From assembly GCF_947179165.1 (NCBI RefSeq), contig NC_077248.1, forward strand, positions 10,041,256 to 10,105,255: DNA of 64,000 nucleotides. The letters are read 5' to 3'. This DNA is from Solanum dulcamara. Lineage: Eukaryota; Streptophyta; Magnoliopsida; Solanales; Solanaceae. Of this stretch, positions 12,161 through 25,140 are shown piece after piece; the first letter of the stretch is position 1; the number at the start of each line of letters is the position of its first letter. A model generated the notes under the pieces. The model had not been told where the DNA came from, ran no database searches, and was given only the letters and a program-made list of their open reading frames with translations. The position numbers and the translations under genes are program-made.

Positions 12161-13880
12161 AGGTTTCATCTAGATCTTATTTACTACATATTATTGTTTG
12201 TTTATAAGTAGATCTAAAAATTTCATACTCCTTTATGATTATTGTGTATATGTTAGGTAAGTTTATGTTATTATTGAATTGTTCAATATTGATGAATGTG
12301 TGATTATTATTATGATTGATGTTATAGTTAAATGTTCATATGAAAAAATGTGGGTATAGTAAATATGATTCATAAGAGTACAGTTGCAGAAATTTTGATT
12401 GAGTTATATATTGATGATTATATATTATATGGTGTAAAAATTTCATTTTTTGATTTTAAATGAAAAAGTTCTTAATAAGTTCCTTGCTTGGAATATTTTG
12501 ATCTTCTCATACTAAACTCCATTTACAGATTTTTATTTTTTCATAACAAATATTGGGCTAATTGATTACTTTATCTATTATTCTTATTCTCTTGCTTGTA
12601 AGATCCATATTATTCACATGTTACTACATCACTTTAGTTATTTATTTTTGCTCCAAATAATTTGATAAACTCAAGATTCAAAGATTTTTGTTCATTCCTA
12701 ATCGATTGAGATCACAGAATATGTTTATGTTATTTTTGTCCATGTTCATATTCATGTTCATGTTCATGTTACTACATTTTAATTATGCAAAAGTTTAGAT
12801 CGTTCTATTTAAGATAGATCTTTACAAATTCTCTCAGGTATTATCGTTCTAACCATTAGTGGTTTAAACTTTATTTGTTGAAGTTTAATTTGCCTATGGA
12901 TTTAATATGAGCTTTATGATGCTGCTTGTTATGTGAGAATCATGAAATTGATAATTTTACCTTAACTTGAGTTCAATAATTTTGCATTTAATATTTTATG
13001 TTTTGTTTGGATTCATACAATTGAATTTATCTGCTTGGAAAATCTGGATTAGATGAAAGTTGGATTTTTTTATTTTTTTATTTGAATATGTGGTTGAATA
13101 ATTTCATTGCAATTATTATCGGTGGGTCCCATTGGCATGACCTTTTTGACTTATGAAACATCTTTTGAATAAAGTTTGGATCAAATCTAAAAGAAGATGT
13201 GGTTTTGATTTTTGTGGAGAGAATTTTGAAAATATTGTCATATTTTTGAAATGAAATACACCATCACTGACTTATTTGTCAAAGGTTTGAAATTCAAAAT
13301 CTAGCCAGTAGATTTTGTTGATTTCATGATTTTTTATTCACGTGTGTATCAATATAAAGAGACATACACACACAAGTATAGGAGGGAGACAAAAACAGAG
13401 AAAGACAAAAAAAAAAATGGAAGAAAAACACAAAGAAAAAAAGGAAGAACACACAGAGAGAAAATACAAGAACACAAAAACAAAAAGAAAAGAAAAGAAC
13501 ACTAGAACTTAGAGAAGCTTTTAACAAAATACTTAATTGCTTTTAAGCTCTTTCTTTTGCCTCTTTGCTAATTCAATTTGTTTGGATCTCGAATATTGTT
13601 ACCGCTTTTCATTGACATAAAACTCATATTAACCGGTTAGTACTTTCTTTTCCTATTTTATTGTACTGTCTTTACTTTAGGTTCTTACATATTATATCTT
13701 GTCAAAATAAATACATGAAGTATCCAGGTTAGTTCCCATTTTCTTTGATATATTGGTTTATTATTTTTGAAATGTGTTCTTGTTCTATTTGCTTGCTTTG
13801 TTGTAGCAAAATTATATAATCATGATATACCTCTCTATATATTTGTATATTGGTTGTGTTTTCTTTATGATTTAGCAGGG

Positions 13881-13900
13881 CTTGAACTTCAAAGTTCAAG
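13881..13900 (+). other. 9-bp perfect hairpin after a splice acceptor
   Basis: Arms CTTGAACTT and AAGTTCAAG around a two-base loop, placed just after TTTAGCAG|G, a good 3' splice site. Together with the donor at 12158 this would define a leader intron of about 1.7 kb. The copy in the 3' LTR is at 22939-22958. Confidence 0.6.
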
Positions 13901-14934
13901 ACACGAGGAGTGCGAAAGTTTAAAATGTCATTATTTCGTTTATATTTTTTTGTATTATTTATCCACTTACCTTTTATTTTAGTTTGTAATAATCTTGTAA
14001 ACTCTACTCTGTATAAATAATATACATTTGGGGACTGTCTAAAGGGGTAGGGGAAATCTACGTGCTACTTGCAATTTTTTTTTTTTACTTTAACACAAAT
14101 TTTATGTGGTTATTTTAATTATTTTTGTTGACTTTCAGATTTTAATTTTAAATGAAATACGTTTACCACACAAATAAATATTGATAAACCCTATACTTTA
14201 ATTAGTTTATCAATTTTAATATTTTCATAATATTTATATATATTAAACAACATGCCCAACTCTTGTATATTTTATTCAAACTATCAATCATTCTATTATT
14301 ACATATCATGTACATATGCTTTCGATAGATAATTTCCAACATGTTAATTAAATCATATGTCACGGTTTAAGCTTAATATTTTCAGCATATTAATTGAAAC
14401 TATACCTACATGACTTTAGCATGTTAATTTTTATAGAAATCATGTTTAAGATTTAATAAGTTTAATAGGCTACTTTAATAGATACAATACCTATATATTT
14501 GCTAATAAATATTTTTATAATATTATGTCATATAAAACTATGTTTATAGAATTAAATAATATTGCAAGCATATAAAATCAAGATTTTCACCGTAAAAAAT
14601 ATACATAAAATCACGTCTTTAGTACTTAATGAATATTTTTAGTATTTTATAAGAGTTAATTTAAGCTTACAAAATTACAAATATTTTTATCATATTGACT
14701 CATATAGAAACTACATCTATAGAATTTAATTAATGTTCCAATACATACTTTATTTGGGTGCCATGGCCAATGAAAAGATCTCTCCGTCGGTTTTTGAGGC
14801 CTCCCCATTTAAAGACGGAAATTTTAGTTTAAGTTTACATTATGTATTAGATTTTTACAAGTTAAAACGGTCGATGAAGAAATTACCGTCGATTTCCAAG
14901 GCCTTCCATGTTTATAAGACGAATGCTATTTTTA

Positions 14935-14966
<32 letters not shown>

Positions 14967-15992
14967 CATAATCATCATCATTATTAATATTTATCCCTCA
15001 CTAACACTTTATCAAGTCTTTTACAGGTATTCAGAACTGCTTTCCGAGGAAGCTATTCGAATTAAGTTCGAATAATATTTTAAATTTATTATTGTGTATA
15101 TTATTGACGTTAGACAAATATTAGGCCGTTCCTTATATTATTGCTTTAATTTACTCTTATGTATATTTCATTATATATTTGTGCAATATTTTTTATCTCC
15201 TCAATTTAAAAAATGAGTTCAGTTGGGATTCACAGTTGTGGATTTTTGAAGGATGCTAATACCTTCTCTTCGGAATAAATCCATTGGTTTTGCAGGCATT
15301 TTAAAATAATTAATTGGTTTTTTTAATTATCCTAAAATTATGCTGACTCATTAAATTAAACTATTTTTGAACAATCGAATTGATTTTTTTACGAATCACC
15401 ATGACATTGCTCCTTATTTGCAAAAAAATAAAATATAGGGATGTAACAGTTATTATAGTTACGCATCTGAACCCACCATATAATAGAATTCTATTTTTTA
15501 TAGTGTATATAAAGATACATATATTTAAAAATTATTTTAATTATTCTCTACTAATATTTTGTCAAGCGTTTGTATTCAGAGATATTTTACAAAAAATAAT
15601 ATTCAATAGTGTTCTTCTTTTCATATGGTAAAAGAGTTTTTTTCTATACATTTATATTATTTTCTCATATTTTTATACATATAATTGACAATAACATACA
15701 TTATTTATTTGATTCATATTCTTTTTATACATATGTTTTATATAATTTTAATAAATATTTTTTACATATATATGTGTTATACTTGCAAAATAGTAATATT
15801 ATCCCTCCCTCATTGATAAATTAAGTCTAGCCGGGTACTACATTTTGTGGATTTCAAAGGATGCCTAACACCTTCCCTTTGGAATAATGTAAACCCTTAC
15901 CTAGAATCTAAACTGGTTTTTCGTAGATCGAAACGTGAATCATACAGGTCATGCATCAAATAGGTTTTCCTTATTTTCCTTAATAAATTAGG

Positions 15993-16001
15993 TGGCGACT
16001 C
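15993..16001 (+). promoter_or_regulatory. PBS-like motif inside LTR tail
   Basis: TGGCGACTC repeats the start of the real primer site. It ends exactly 73 nt before the LTR end, the same distance as in element C. The 3' LTR has the matching copy. Confidence 0.55.
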
Positions 16002-16077
16002 TATTCAATAATCAATCCTTTTAGAGTCAATATGTTGTGCTTTATCTAACCTCGGTTAAAAATAGGGCATAACAGTT

Positions 16078-16095
16078 TGGCGACTCCACTGGGGA
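16078..16095 (+). promoter_or_regulatory. Primer-binding site of element B
   Basis: TGGCGACTCCACTGGGGA, three bases after the LTR end. It is complementary to what I recall as the 3' end of a plant tRNA-Arg (…CCCCAGTGGAGTCGCCA). Arg primers are typical of Ogre elements. Confidence 0.8.
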
Positions 16096-16579
16096 AAATC
16101 CAGGTTTCAACCATAATAGGCTCAATTTTTCAATTGAGGGAGGTATTGTTGTTCATATTTTTCACATGTTAATATATTTTTTTTTCTCTCTTTGATTCTT
16201 TTCGCATCCTGTGAATTGTGTATGTCATACATAAATTCTTCATATTATTATCAATCTTTTACTTTAATATTTATTTATAGACCGTAGTTGTATATTTATT
16301 AACACTCTATTGGTTATTTTATTTCTATCGAGTCATAATTGTACACTATCACACACTGAGCATGCGATTGAAGTGTCTTGCGCTTCTTCGTAATCTTTTC
16401 AAAACTCTTTAATTTTAGAGACAGTGTGTTTAGATTACAATGCATGTTCTCGCATTGCCTTGTACATTCTAAAAATACATTGGTTCAGAGGTGAGCTCTA
16501 ACTCATAGCCTCACCTTTTTGAAATATAATCATTAATTCATAATAGCCATAAAAAATATACATAGGTATGTTTATGTTG

Positions 16580-16630
16580 GAACTACGTTTGACCTGATTC
16601 TTGCTTCAACGGGATACGTAGGCGCCACCA
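16580..16630 (+). repeat. Shared Ogre-type motif, element B copy 1
   Basis: GAACTACGTTTGACCTGATTC followed 15 bases later by GATACGTAGGC. The outer ACTACG and CGTAG parts can pair. Confidence 0.65.
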
Positions 16631-17105
16631 CAGCTCGGTCATGTTCCCCATGAGCTTTCTAATATTTTACAACGAAAACTGGGGCAAAATTTTTGAAAAG
16701 TTAAAAAAAAAAATCACGAGAAGACATTTTCCACAAGATTGAATACCAGAGTTTGTTGAAGCTGGAACAGGGACAAAATTTTGGAGGAAAATCCTCAAAA
16801 ATTTCAACTAAGGCTGCACTCAGACACCTGACTAGCAAGGCATCGCTCCGAGTTTGTCTATCTCTTCATATTAACTTTTGTATATAATGTTATGTTTTGT
16901 AAATATCTTTGATTTTCTTTTCTTACATTTTTTTTAAAAAAAAATTATTTGATATTTTTCAAAATTTGGGTAGTTTGCTCTTTAATGTGACTCATTTTAG
17001 TTTGGCTAGTCCGCCCTTTAATGACTCATTGGATTTTCATTTTTATTTATTATTCATTCAAAATGTATATTGTTGTTCAAAACATATGTCTTATACCATG
17101 TATGC

Positions 17106-17160
17106 TTGAACTACGCAGACCTGATTCTTGTTTTCTTCAAGATACGTAGGCAACCCTCAT
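17106..17160 (+). repeat. Shared Ogre-type motif, element B copy 2
   Basis: GAACTACGCAGACCTGATTC followed by a T-rich spacer and GATACGTAGGCAA. Same order and spacing as copy 1. Confidence 0.65.
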
Positions 17161-18628
17161 TTGGGTTCGGTCTCATTTTTTATTTTTTTATTTGTTTCCA
17201 AAAAAAAAAAAATATACAAAATGAATCAAAGTCTGAACTTGATTGGTACCAACATAGTTAGGAGTGTGCATAAGGAAGAAATATTTGTTATAATGGAGAA
17301 GATCAACTTCATGGTAAACCATAGATTCTTTTGGTACCTCTTAATTGCACCTTAGTGACATTTGAGAAAATTCTCTTGCATACATCTAAAACAAGAACGA
17401 CATCTACCTCATTGTTTCATGTGCATTTGTGTGGTGAGCCTTAGATTAATTCATTGCATTGCAATGTTGATCTAGAACTTGGCCTAATTGTTTATTGAGG
17501 CGAAATCATGAGTAATGTTTGATTTGAAAAATGATTGTAGGCCTTCTTTGACCCGTTTGTGCCTTTCAAAGCCTACCAAATGATATTAATCCTTAGCATG
17601 CCCCACTTTGAGCCTAAGTATTTTCTTTGGACAACCACATTTAGCCTATATCCTTTCTGAGTGCTTATATGCACTATCTCTCTTGGCCTAACCTTTTTGA
17701 GCGCACTGAAGTTGTGTGAATTACAAAGGAATATTCAAGGTTCACAGTTGTCAAAAAAAAATAAAAAATAAATTGAGAAGTCCTTCAAAGTTTAGAATGC
17801 AAGAATGACTTCAAAAGAAAAGAAAGTTGAAAATTTCTCAAAAAGTCCAGAGAAGCAAAATTGCAACAAAAGAAGAAAAATACTCCAAACAAATAGGAGA
17901 AACTTCAAAAGATGAAAAAAAAAAAAAAAACTCAGAAAAGTTAATCTTCAAAAGAAGTCCAAAAGCAAACTGGAAAGGTACAATAATGAGGATTAAGCGG
18001 TAAAAGCATGACAAAACGTTGAAAACACAAATTCAGTGCAATGCTCAAGAAGGAATTAAGTCACTTTTATCCCAAATGACTATCCTACCCGTCCTTAAGC
18101 CTACATTACAAGCCAATAACAAGTCCTACATGATTTTATTTCAAATATTCTCACATTAGTGGAGATTTACATGAAGGCCAAGCCTATGGTATCATAATTG
18201 CATGCATGAATATCATTTCGAGCGAGAGCGTACTTCCCAAAATGTCCTAAATTATAATATTCAAATATGTGAAAATTAGGACTTTCTTTGTGGTAAGAGC
18301 ACTTGAAACATGAGGGACAGATATAGTTCGAAATTTTGATTGGAAACAAGACGAACAAATTGTGTTTACACTTAGGTAATATTTGAGGTACTACTTGAAA
18401 CTATAGGAATTACTTTGATGTTGATCTCGGTTAGCTGAGAAAAGACGATGAAATTCTTATGCACAATACTAATTGTTGGTCTGAAGTCAAGATGTGATTC
18501 TGTCTTGTTTACTTTTCAACATTTCTTACAAAAAAAAAAAAAAAAAAAAAACAACAACAACAAAAAAAAAAAAAAAAAAAAAAACCTCATATTTTTGCCT
18601 CAAGATACAAGCATTTTAAATTCAAATA

Positions 18629-19225
18629 CAGGCGCCCACCTTCTAATACGGGCATTGCATTACATTTTACAGGCGCCCACCTTCTAATGCGGGCATTTCA
18701 ATACATTTTACAGGCGCCCACCTTCTAATACGGGCATTACATTACATTTTACAGGCGCCCACCTTCTAATACGGGCATTGCATTACATTTTACAGGCGCC
18801 CACCTTCTAATGCGGGCATTTCAATACATTTTACAGGCGCCCACCTTCTAATACGGGCATTACATTACATTTTACAGGCGCCCACCTTCTAATACGGGCA
18901 TTGCATTACATTTTACAGGCGCCCACCTTCTAATGCGGGCATTTCAATACATTTTTACAGGCGCCCACCTTCTAATACGGGCATTGCATTATATTTTACA
19001 GGCGCCCACCTTCTAATACGGGCATTGCATTACATTTTACAGGCGCCCACCTTCTAATACGGGTATTTCAGTACATTTTACAGGCGCCCACCTTCTAATA
19101 CGGGTATTCATTACATTTTATAGGCGCCCACCTTTTAATACGGGTATTTCAATACATTTTACATGCACCCACCTTCTAATACGGGTTTTTCAATACACTT
19201 TTTACATGCACCCACCTTTTAATGC
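18629..19225 (+). repeat. 41-bp tandem array with trimer order
   Basis: About 15 direct units starting CAGGCGCCCACCTTCTAAT, with no unique spacers. The first units cycle through three variants (gcattgcatt, gcatttcaat, gcattacatt), giving a 123-bp higher-order period. Units become degenerate and lose CAGGCG towards the 3' end. Confidence 0.95.
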
Positions 19226-19446
19226 ATGTATCTACACTCTAGCGTTTACATTTTGTTGTCCTGCCAATCAAAGATCATTTACGTCACATGCTTTCCCCGC
19301 CAGTCGAATGCCCTTTACATTACATTTTTCCTCTATTAGTCCTAAATGTTTTCTACCATTGTCACAAAAGAAAACAGTTTCATCACTACTCAACACTGGG
19401 GCAAATTTTGAATTCGATCAAAATTTGTTGTGATTGTACCATCCAG

Positions 19447-19495
19447 AACTACACACGGCCTGATTCTCGTATAACCAGAGATATGTAGGCAACTT
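19447..19495 (+). repeat. Shared Ogre-type motif, element B copy 3
   Basis: GAACTACACACGGCCTGATTC followed by a spacer and GATATGTAGGCAA, the most diverged of the three copies in this element. Confidence 0.55.
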
Positions 19496-19633
19496 GAAAC
19501 TGAAGTTTTGGTCCAATATCTTCACAATTCCCTCTCATTTCATTGGGTCCCTCCGAGGTTATTCCATCGATCGGACAAAATCGGCTACTCCGTCAAATTT
19601 CTTTGCTCGTCAATTCATCCCTCATTCCCAAGC

Positions 19634-19648
19634 AAAGAAGGGGCAAGC
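19634..19648 (+). other. Element B polypurine tract
   Basis: AAAGAAGGGGCAAGC abuts the 3' LTR. It is the expected plus-strand primer and parallels the tract of element C. Confidence 0.75.
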
Positions 19649-20309
19649 TGTTGACACCCAATTTTGACCGACCTATAATTATTTTTTGAATCACTATCTT
19701 AATAGATAGGCATTTTTAAAAATTATGTTCTTGTATTATATATATATTTATAAAGTTAATTTTTTTTTAGTTTGTACCAAAAAAATAATAATAATAATAA
19801 AAATCATATATTTTGGATTTTCATAGCTTATAATATTTTTTTTTTATTTTTTTAATATTATTAACATCATTTCTTATCGTTTGTGAAAATAACAAGCTTT
19901 GTACATTCAAATATTTTTTCACATTATTTAGTATATATTATACGCGCGTGTGTGTTTTCTTTGTAATATATTACTTAACTAAGTATATTTTACCAATTTA
20001 CTTATTCATATTAATTTGTGCATATTGCATACCTATTTTAATACGACTTATATGCACATCCATATAAAGTTGTTATTTAACTAAGTTTATTATGTATTTT
20101 AATTAATATATATGTCATACATCTATTTTAGTATGCATTATATACATATGTTGCATCACGTATATATATATATGTCACTTAACCGAGTCCTTTTTATAAT
20201 TTTACTTATTCACATTGGTATATACGTATTACATATCTATTTTAATATATTTTATGTGCATATGTATATAAAAGGGGTTATTACTTAAGTTTATCATATA
20301 TTTCTACTT

Positions 20310-20364
<55 letters not shown>

Positions 20365-23300
20365 AATATTACACATCTATTTTTGGTATGTATTATATAT
20401 GGGCGTTTTATGTATATATGTATATATATGCATATATTTATATTGTATGTACATGCATATTTATTTTATATATATAATATTAATACTTGATAAATTTAAA
20501 ATTTTACTTATTCAACATGTATTTGACAATTAATTAGATGACATTTTTTTACAACTATTTATAATTATGTCCTAATCAATGTTAATATAGTCTATTTTTA
20601 TACTCAATTTTAATCTCAACCGTACATTACATTTTTGATCCATGGCCATAATTAATTCTATCATTTTTTATTATTATTACCCAAATCCTAAACCTAAACT
20701 AATTTTTTCCTTTTCGTTTTAGATTTTTGGGGTCATCTTCTCCAAAGGAGAAGAAAAAGAACCGCCGCCTCTTCTACTCTCTCCCTCCGCCACTCTCTTC
20801 TTCTCTCCCTCACGTCGCCACCGCCGCACCTCCTCCATCCCCAGCGAGCTGCTGTCCAGCAGCACGCTGCAACCATAATGGACAGCTGCAACAAACAACA
20901 ACGAGCAGCTCCCTCTCCGACAGCAGCCCCTTTGCGCCGCCAGCTGCTCGACGCAGCAGCCATGGCTATGCTCCGTCACCTCTCCGCCGGCGAAGCCACC
21001 AGGAGAAGCAGCGGCAGCGACAGCGACGTCCAGCACCTCCGGCGACGACGCGCAGCAGTAGAGACAACACGCAGCAGCCGCGCCTGCAACTCCAGCAGCA
21101 ACAACCTTCGACGAACATCATCGGCAGCCATCACGCACAGCAGCTCCGATTTTCAGCGCCTTCATTAGATTAACAAGACGAGAGGTCAAAGACGGATCTC
21201 CACAGATCCGTCTTGGTAAGGTTTCATCTAGATCTTATTTACTACATATTATTGTTTGTTTATAAGTAGATCTAAAAATTTCATACTCCTTTATGATTAT
21301 TGTGTATATGTTAGGTAAGTTTATGTTATTATTGAATTGTTCAATATTGATGAATGTGTGATTATTATTATGATTGATGTTATAGTTAAATGTTCATATG
21401 AAAAAATGTGGGTATAGTAAATATGATTCATAAGAGTACAGTTGCAGAAATTTTGATTGAGTTATATATTGATGATTATATATTATATGGTGTAAAAATT
21501 TCATTTTTTGATTTTAAATGAAAAAGTTCTTAATAAGTTCCTTGCTTGGAATATTTTGATCTTCTCATACTAAACTCCATTTACAGATTTTTATTTTTTC
21601 ATAACAAATATTGGGCTAATTGATTACTTTATCTATTATTCTTATTCTCTTGCTTGTAAGATCCATATTATTCACATGTTACTACATCACTTTAGTTATT
21701 TATTTTTGCTCCAAATAATTTGATAAACTCAAGATTCAAAGATTTTTGTTCATTCCTAATCGATTGAGATCACAGAATATGTTTATGTTATTTTTGTCCA
21801 TGTTCATATTCATGTTCATGTTCATGTTACTACATTTTAATTATGCAAAAGTTTAGATCGTTCTATTTAAGATAGATCTTTACAAATTCTCTCAGGTATT
21901 ATCGTTCTAACCATTAGTGGTTTAAACTTTATTTGTTGAAGTTTAATTTGCCTATGGATTTAATATGAGCTTTATGATGCTGCTTGTTATGTGAGAATCA
22001 TGAAATTGATAATTTTACCTTAACTTGAGTTCAATAATTTTGCATTTAATATTTTATGTTTTGTTTGGATTCATACAATTGAATTTATCTGCTTGGAAAA
22101 TCTGGATTAGATGAAAGTTGGATTTTTTTATTTTTTTATTTGAATATGTGGTTGAATAATTTCATTGCAATTATTATCGGTGGGTCCCATTGGCATGACC
22201 TTTTTGACTTATGAAACATCTTTTGAATAAAGTTTGGATCAAATCTAAAAGAAGATGTGGTTTTGATTTTTGTGGAGAGAATTTTGAAAATATTGTCATA
22301 TTTTTGAAATGAAATACACCATCACTGACTTATTTGTCAAAGGTTTGAAATTCAAAATCTAGCCAGTAGATTTTGTTGATTTCATGATTTTTTATTCACG
22401 TGTGTATCAATATAAAGAGACATACACACACAAGTATAGGAGGGAGACAAAAACAGAGAAAGACAAAAAAAAAAATGGAAGAAAAACACAAAGAAAAAAA
22501 GGAAGAACACACAGAGAGAAAATACAAGAACACAAAAACAAAAAGAAAAGAAAAGAACACTAGAACTTAGAGAAGCTTTTAACAAAATACTTAATTGCTT
22601 TTAAGCTCTTTCTTTTGCCTCTTTGCTAATTCAATTTGTTTGGATCTCGAATATTGTTACCGCTTTTCATTGACATAAAACTCATATTAACCGGTTAGTA
22701 CTTTCTTTTCCTATTTTATTGTACTGTCTTTACTTTAGGTTCTTACATATTATATCTTGTCAAAATAAATACATGAAGTATCCAGGTTAGTTCCCATTTT
22801 CTTTGATATATTGGTTTATTATTTTTGAAATGTGTTCTTGTTCTATTTGCTTGCTTTGTTGTAGCAAAATTATATAATCATGATATACCTCTCTATATAT
22901 TTGTATATTGGTTGTGTTTTCTTTATGATTTAGCAGGGCTTGAACTTCAAAGTTCAAGACACGAGGAGTGCGAAAGTTTAAAATGTCATTATTTCGTTTA
23001 TATTTTTTTGTATTATTTATCCACTTACCTTTTATTTTAGTTTGTAATAATCTTGTAAACTCTACTCTGTATAAATAATATACATTTGGGGACTGTCTAA
23101 AGGGGTAGGGGAAATCTACGTGCTACTTGCAATTTTTTTTTTTTACTTTAACACAAATTTTATGTGGTTATTTTAATTATTTTTGTTGACTTTCAGATTT
23201 TAATTTTAAATGAAATACGTTTACCACACAAATAAATATTGATAAACCCTATACTTTAATTAGTTTATCAATTTTAATATTTTCATAATATTTATATATA

Positions 23301-23992
23301 TTAAACAACATGCCCAACTCTTGTATATTTTATTCAAACTATCAATCATTCTATTATTACATATCATGTACATATGCTTTCGATAGATAATTTCCAACAT
23401 GTTAATTAAATCATATGTCACGGTTTAAGCTTAATATTTTCAGCATATTAATTGAAACTATACCTACATGACTTTAGCATGTTAATTTTTATAGAAATCA
23501 TGTTTAAGATTTAATAAGTTTAATAGGCTACTTTAATAGATACAATACCTATATATTTGCTAATAAATATTTTTATAATATTATGTCATATAAAACTATG
23601 TTTATAGAATTAAATAATATTGCAAGCATATAAAATCAAGATTTTCACCGTAAAAAATATACATAAAATCACGTCTTTAGTACTTAATGAATATTTTTAG
23701 TATTTTATAAGAGTTAATTTAAGCTTACAAAATTACAAATATTTTTATCATATTGACTCATATAGAAACTACATCTATAGAATTTAATTAATGTTCCAAT
23801 ACATACTTTATTTGGGTGCCATGGCCAATGAAAAGATCTCTCCGTCGGTTTTTGAGGCCTCCCCATTTAAAGACGGAAATTTTAGTTTAAGTTTACATTA
23901 TGTATTAGATTTTTACAAGTTAAAACGGTCGATGAAGAAATTACCGTCGATTTCCAAGGCCTTCCATGTTTATAAGACGAATGCTATTTTTA

Positions 23993-24027
<35 letters not shown>

Positions 24028-25135
24028 CATAATCATCATCATTATTAATATTTATCCCTCACTAACACTTTATCAAGTATTTTACAGGTATTCAGAACTG
24101 CTTTCCGAGGAAGCTATTCGAATTAAGTTCGAATAATATTTTAAATTTATTATTGTGTATATTATTGACGTTAGACAAATATTAGGCCGTTCCTTATATT
24201 ATTGCTTTAATTTACTCTTATGTATATTTCATTATATATTTGTGCAATATTTTTTATCTCCTCAATTTAAAAAATGAGTTCAGTTGGGATTCACAGTTGT
24301 GGATTTTTGAAGGATGCTAATACCTTCTCTTCGGAATAAATCCATTGGTTTTGCAGGCATTTTAAAATAATTAATTGGTTTTTTTAATTATCCTAAAATT
24401 ATGGTGACTCATTAAATTAAACTATTTTTGAACAATCGAATTGATTTTTTTACGAATCACCATGACATTGCTCCTTATTTGCAAAAAAATAAAATATAGG
24501 GATGTAACAGTTATTATAGTTACGCATCTGAACCCACCATATAATAGAATTCTATTTTTTATAGTGTATATAAAGATACATATATTTAAAAATTATTTTA
24601 ATTATTCTCTACTAATATTTTGTCAAGCGTTTGTATTCAGAGATATTTTACAAAAAATAATATTCAATAGTGTTCTTCTTTTCATATGGTAAAAGAGTTT
24701 TTTTCTATACATTTATATTATTTTCTCATATTTTTATACATATAATTGACAATAACATACATTATTTATTTGATTCATATTCTTTTTATACATATGTTTT
24801 ATATAATTTTAATAAATATTTTTTACATATATATGTGTTATACTTGCAAAATAGTAATATTATCCCTCCCTCATTGATAAATTAAGTCTAGCCGGGTACT
24901 ACATTTTGTGGATTTCAAAGGATGCCTAACACCTTCCCTTTGGAATAATGTAAACCCTTACCTAGAATCTAAACTGGTTTTTCGTAGATCGAAACGTGAA
25001 TCATACAGGTCATGCATCAAATAGGTTTTCCTTATTTTCCTTAATAAATTAGGTGGCGACTCTATACAATAATCAATCCTTTTAGAGTCAATATGTTGTG
25101 CTTTATCTAACCTCGGTTAAAAATAGGGCATAACA
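19649..25135 (+). repeat. Element B 3' LTR
   Basis: 5,487 bp and nearly identical to 10589-16074. Differences seen: AT tract two bases shorter, TAT tract three bases longer, C/A near 24079 (5' LTR 15018), C/G near 24403 and T/A near 25066. Confidence 0.95.
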
Positions 25136-25140
25136 ACTGC
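25136..25140. repeat. Target duplication of element B, right copy
   Basis: ACTGC, identical to 10584-10588. Confidence 0.95.

Larger units (their letters stand above)
10589..16074 (+). repeat. Element B 5' LTR
   Basis: 5,486 bp, from TGTTGACACC to GGGCATAACA. It contains a long AT tract (about 11250-11297), a GC-rich leader (11660-12160), two hairpins next to splice-site-like sequences, a TAT tract (about 14935-14965), and a conserved tail with a PBS-like motif. No protein gene is supported. Confidence 0.95.
16075..19648 (+). other. Element B internal region, noncoding
   Basis: Holds the primer site, three copies of the motif shared with element C, an A-rich stretch with poly-A runs (about 17750-17960 and 18529-18583), the 41-bp array and the polypurine tract. 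I see no gag, protease, RT or integrase remains on either strand. Confidence 0.8.
10589..25135 (+). mobile_element. Young non-autonomous Ogre-like element B
   Basis: A 14.5-kb plus-strand element made of two 5.49-kb LTRs around a 3.57-kb internal region with no gag or pol. It has a tRNA-Arg-type primer site, a polypurine tract and a perfect 5-bp target duplication. By eye the LTRs differ by three substitutions and two microsatellite length changes, so it is very recent. Its first 17 LTR bases (TGTTGACACCCAATTTT), LTR tail and primer site match element C, in whose RT gene it sits. I infer that it relies on Ogre/Tat proteins supplied in trans. This large noncoding layout is called LARD. Confidence 0.95.

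Noticed and set aside
18629..19225. CRISPR-like array of 41-bp repeats
   Set aside because: Units are contiguous with no unique spacers, no cas-type genes exist, and the context is a plant LTR element. It is a minisatellite.
10589..25135. Segmental duplication or assembly duplication of 5.5 kb
   Set aside because: Primer site, polypurine tract, TG/CA ends and a perfect 5-bp target duplication show it is an LTR pair.
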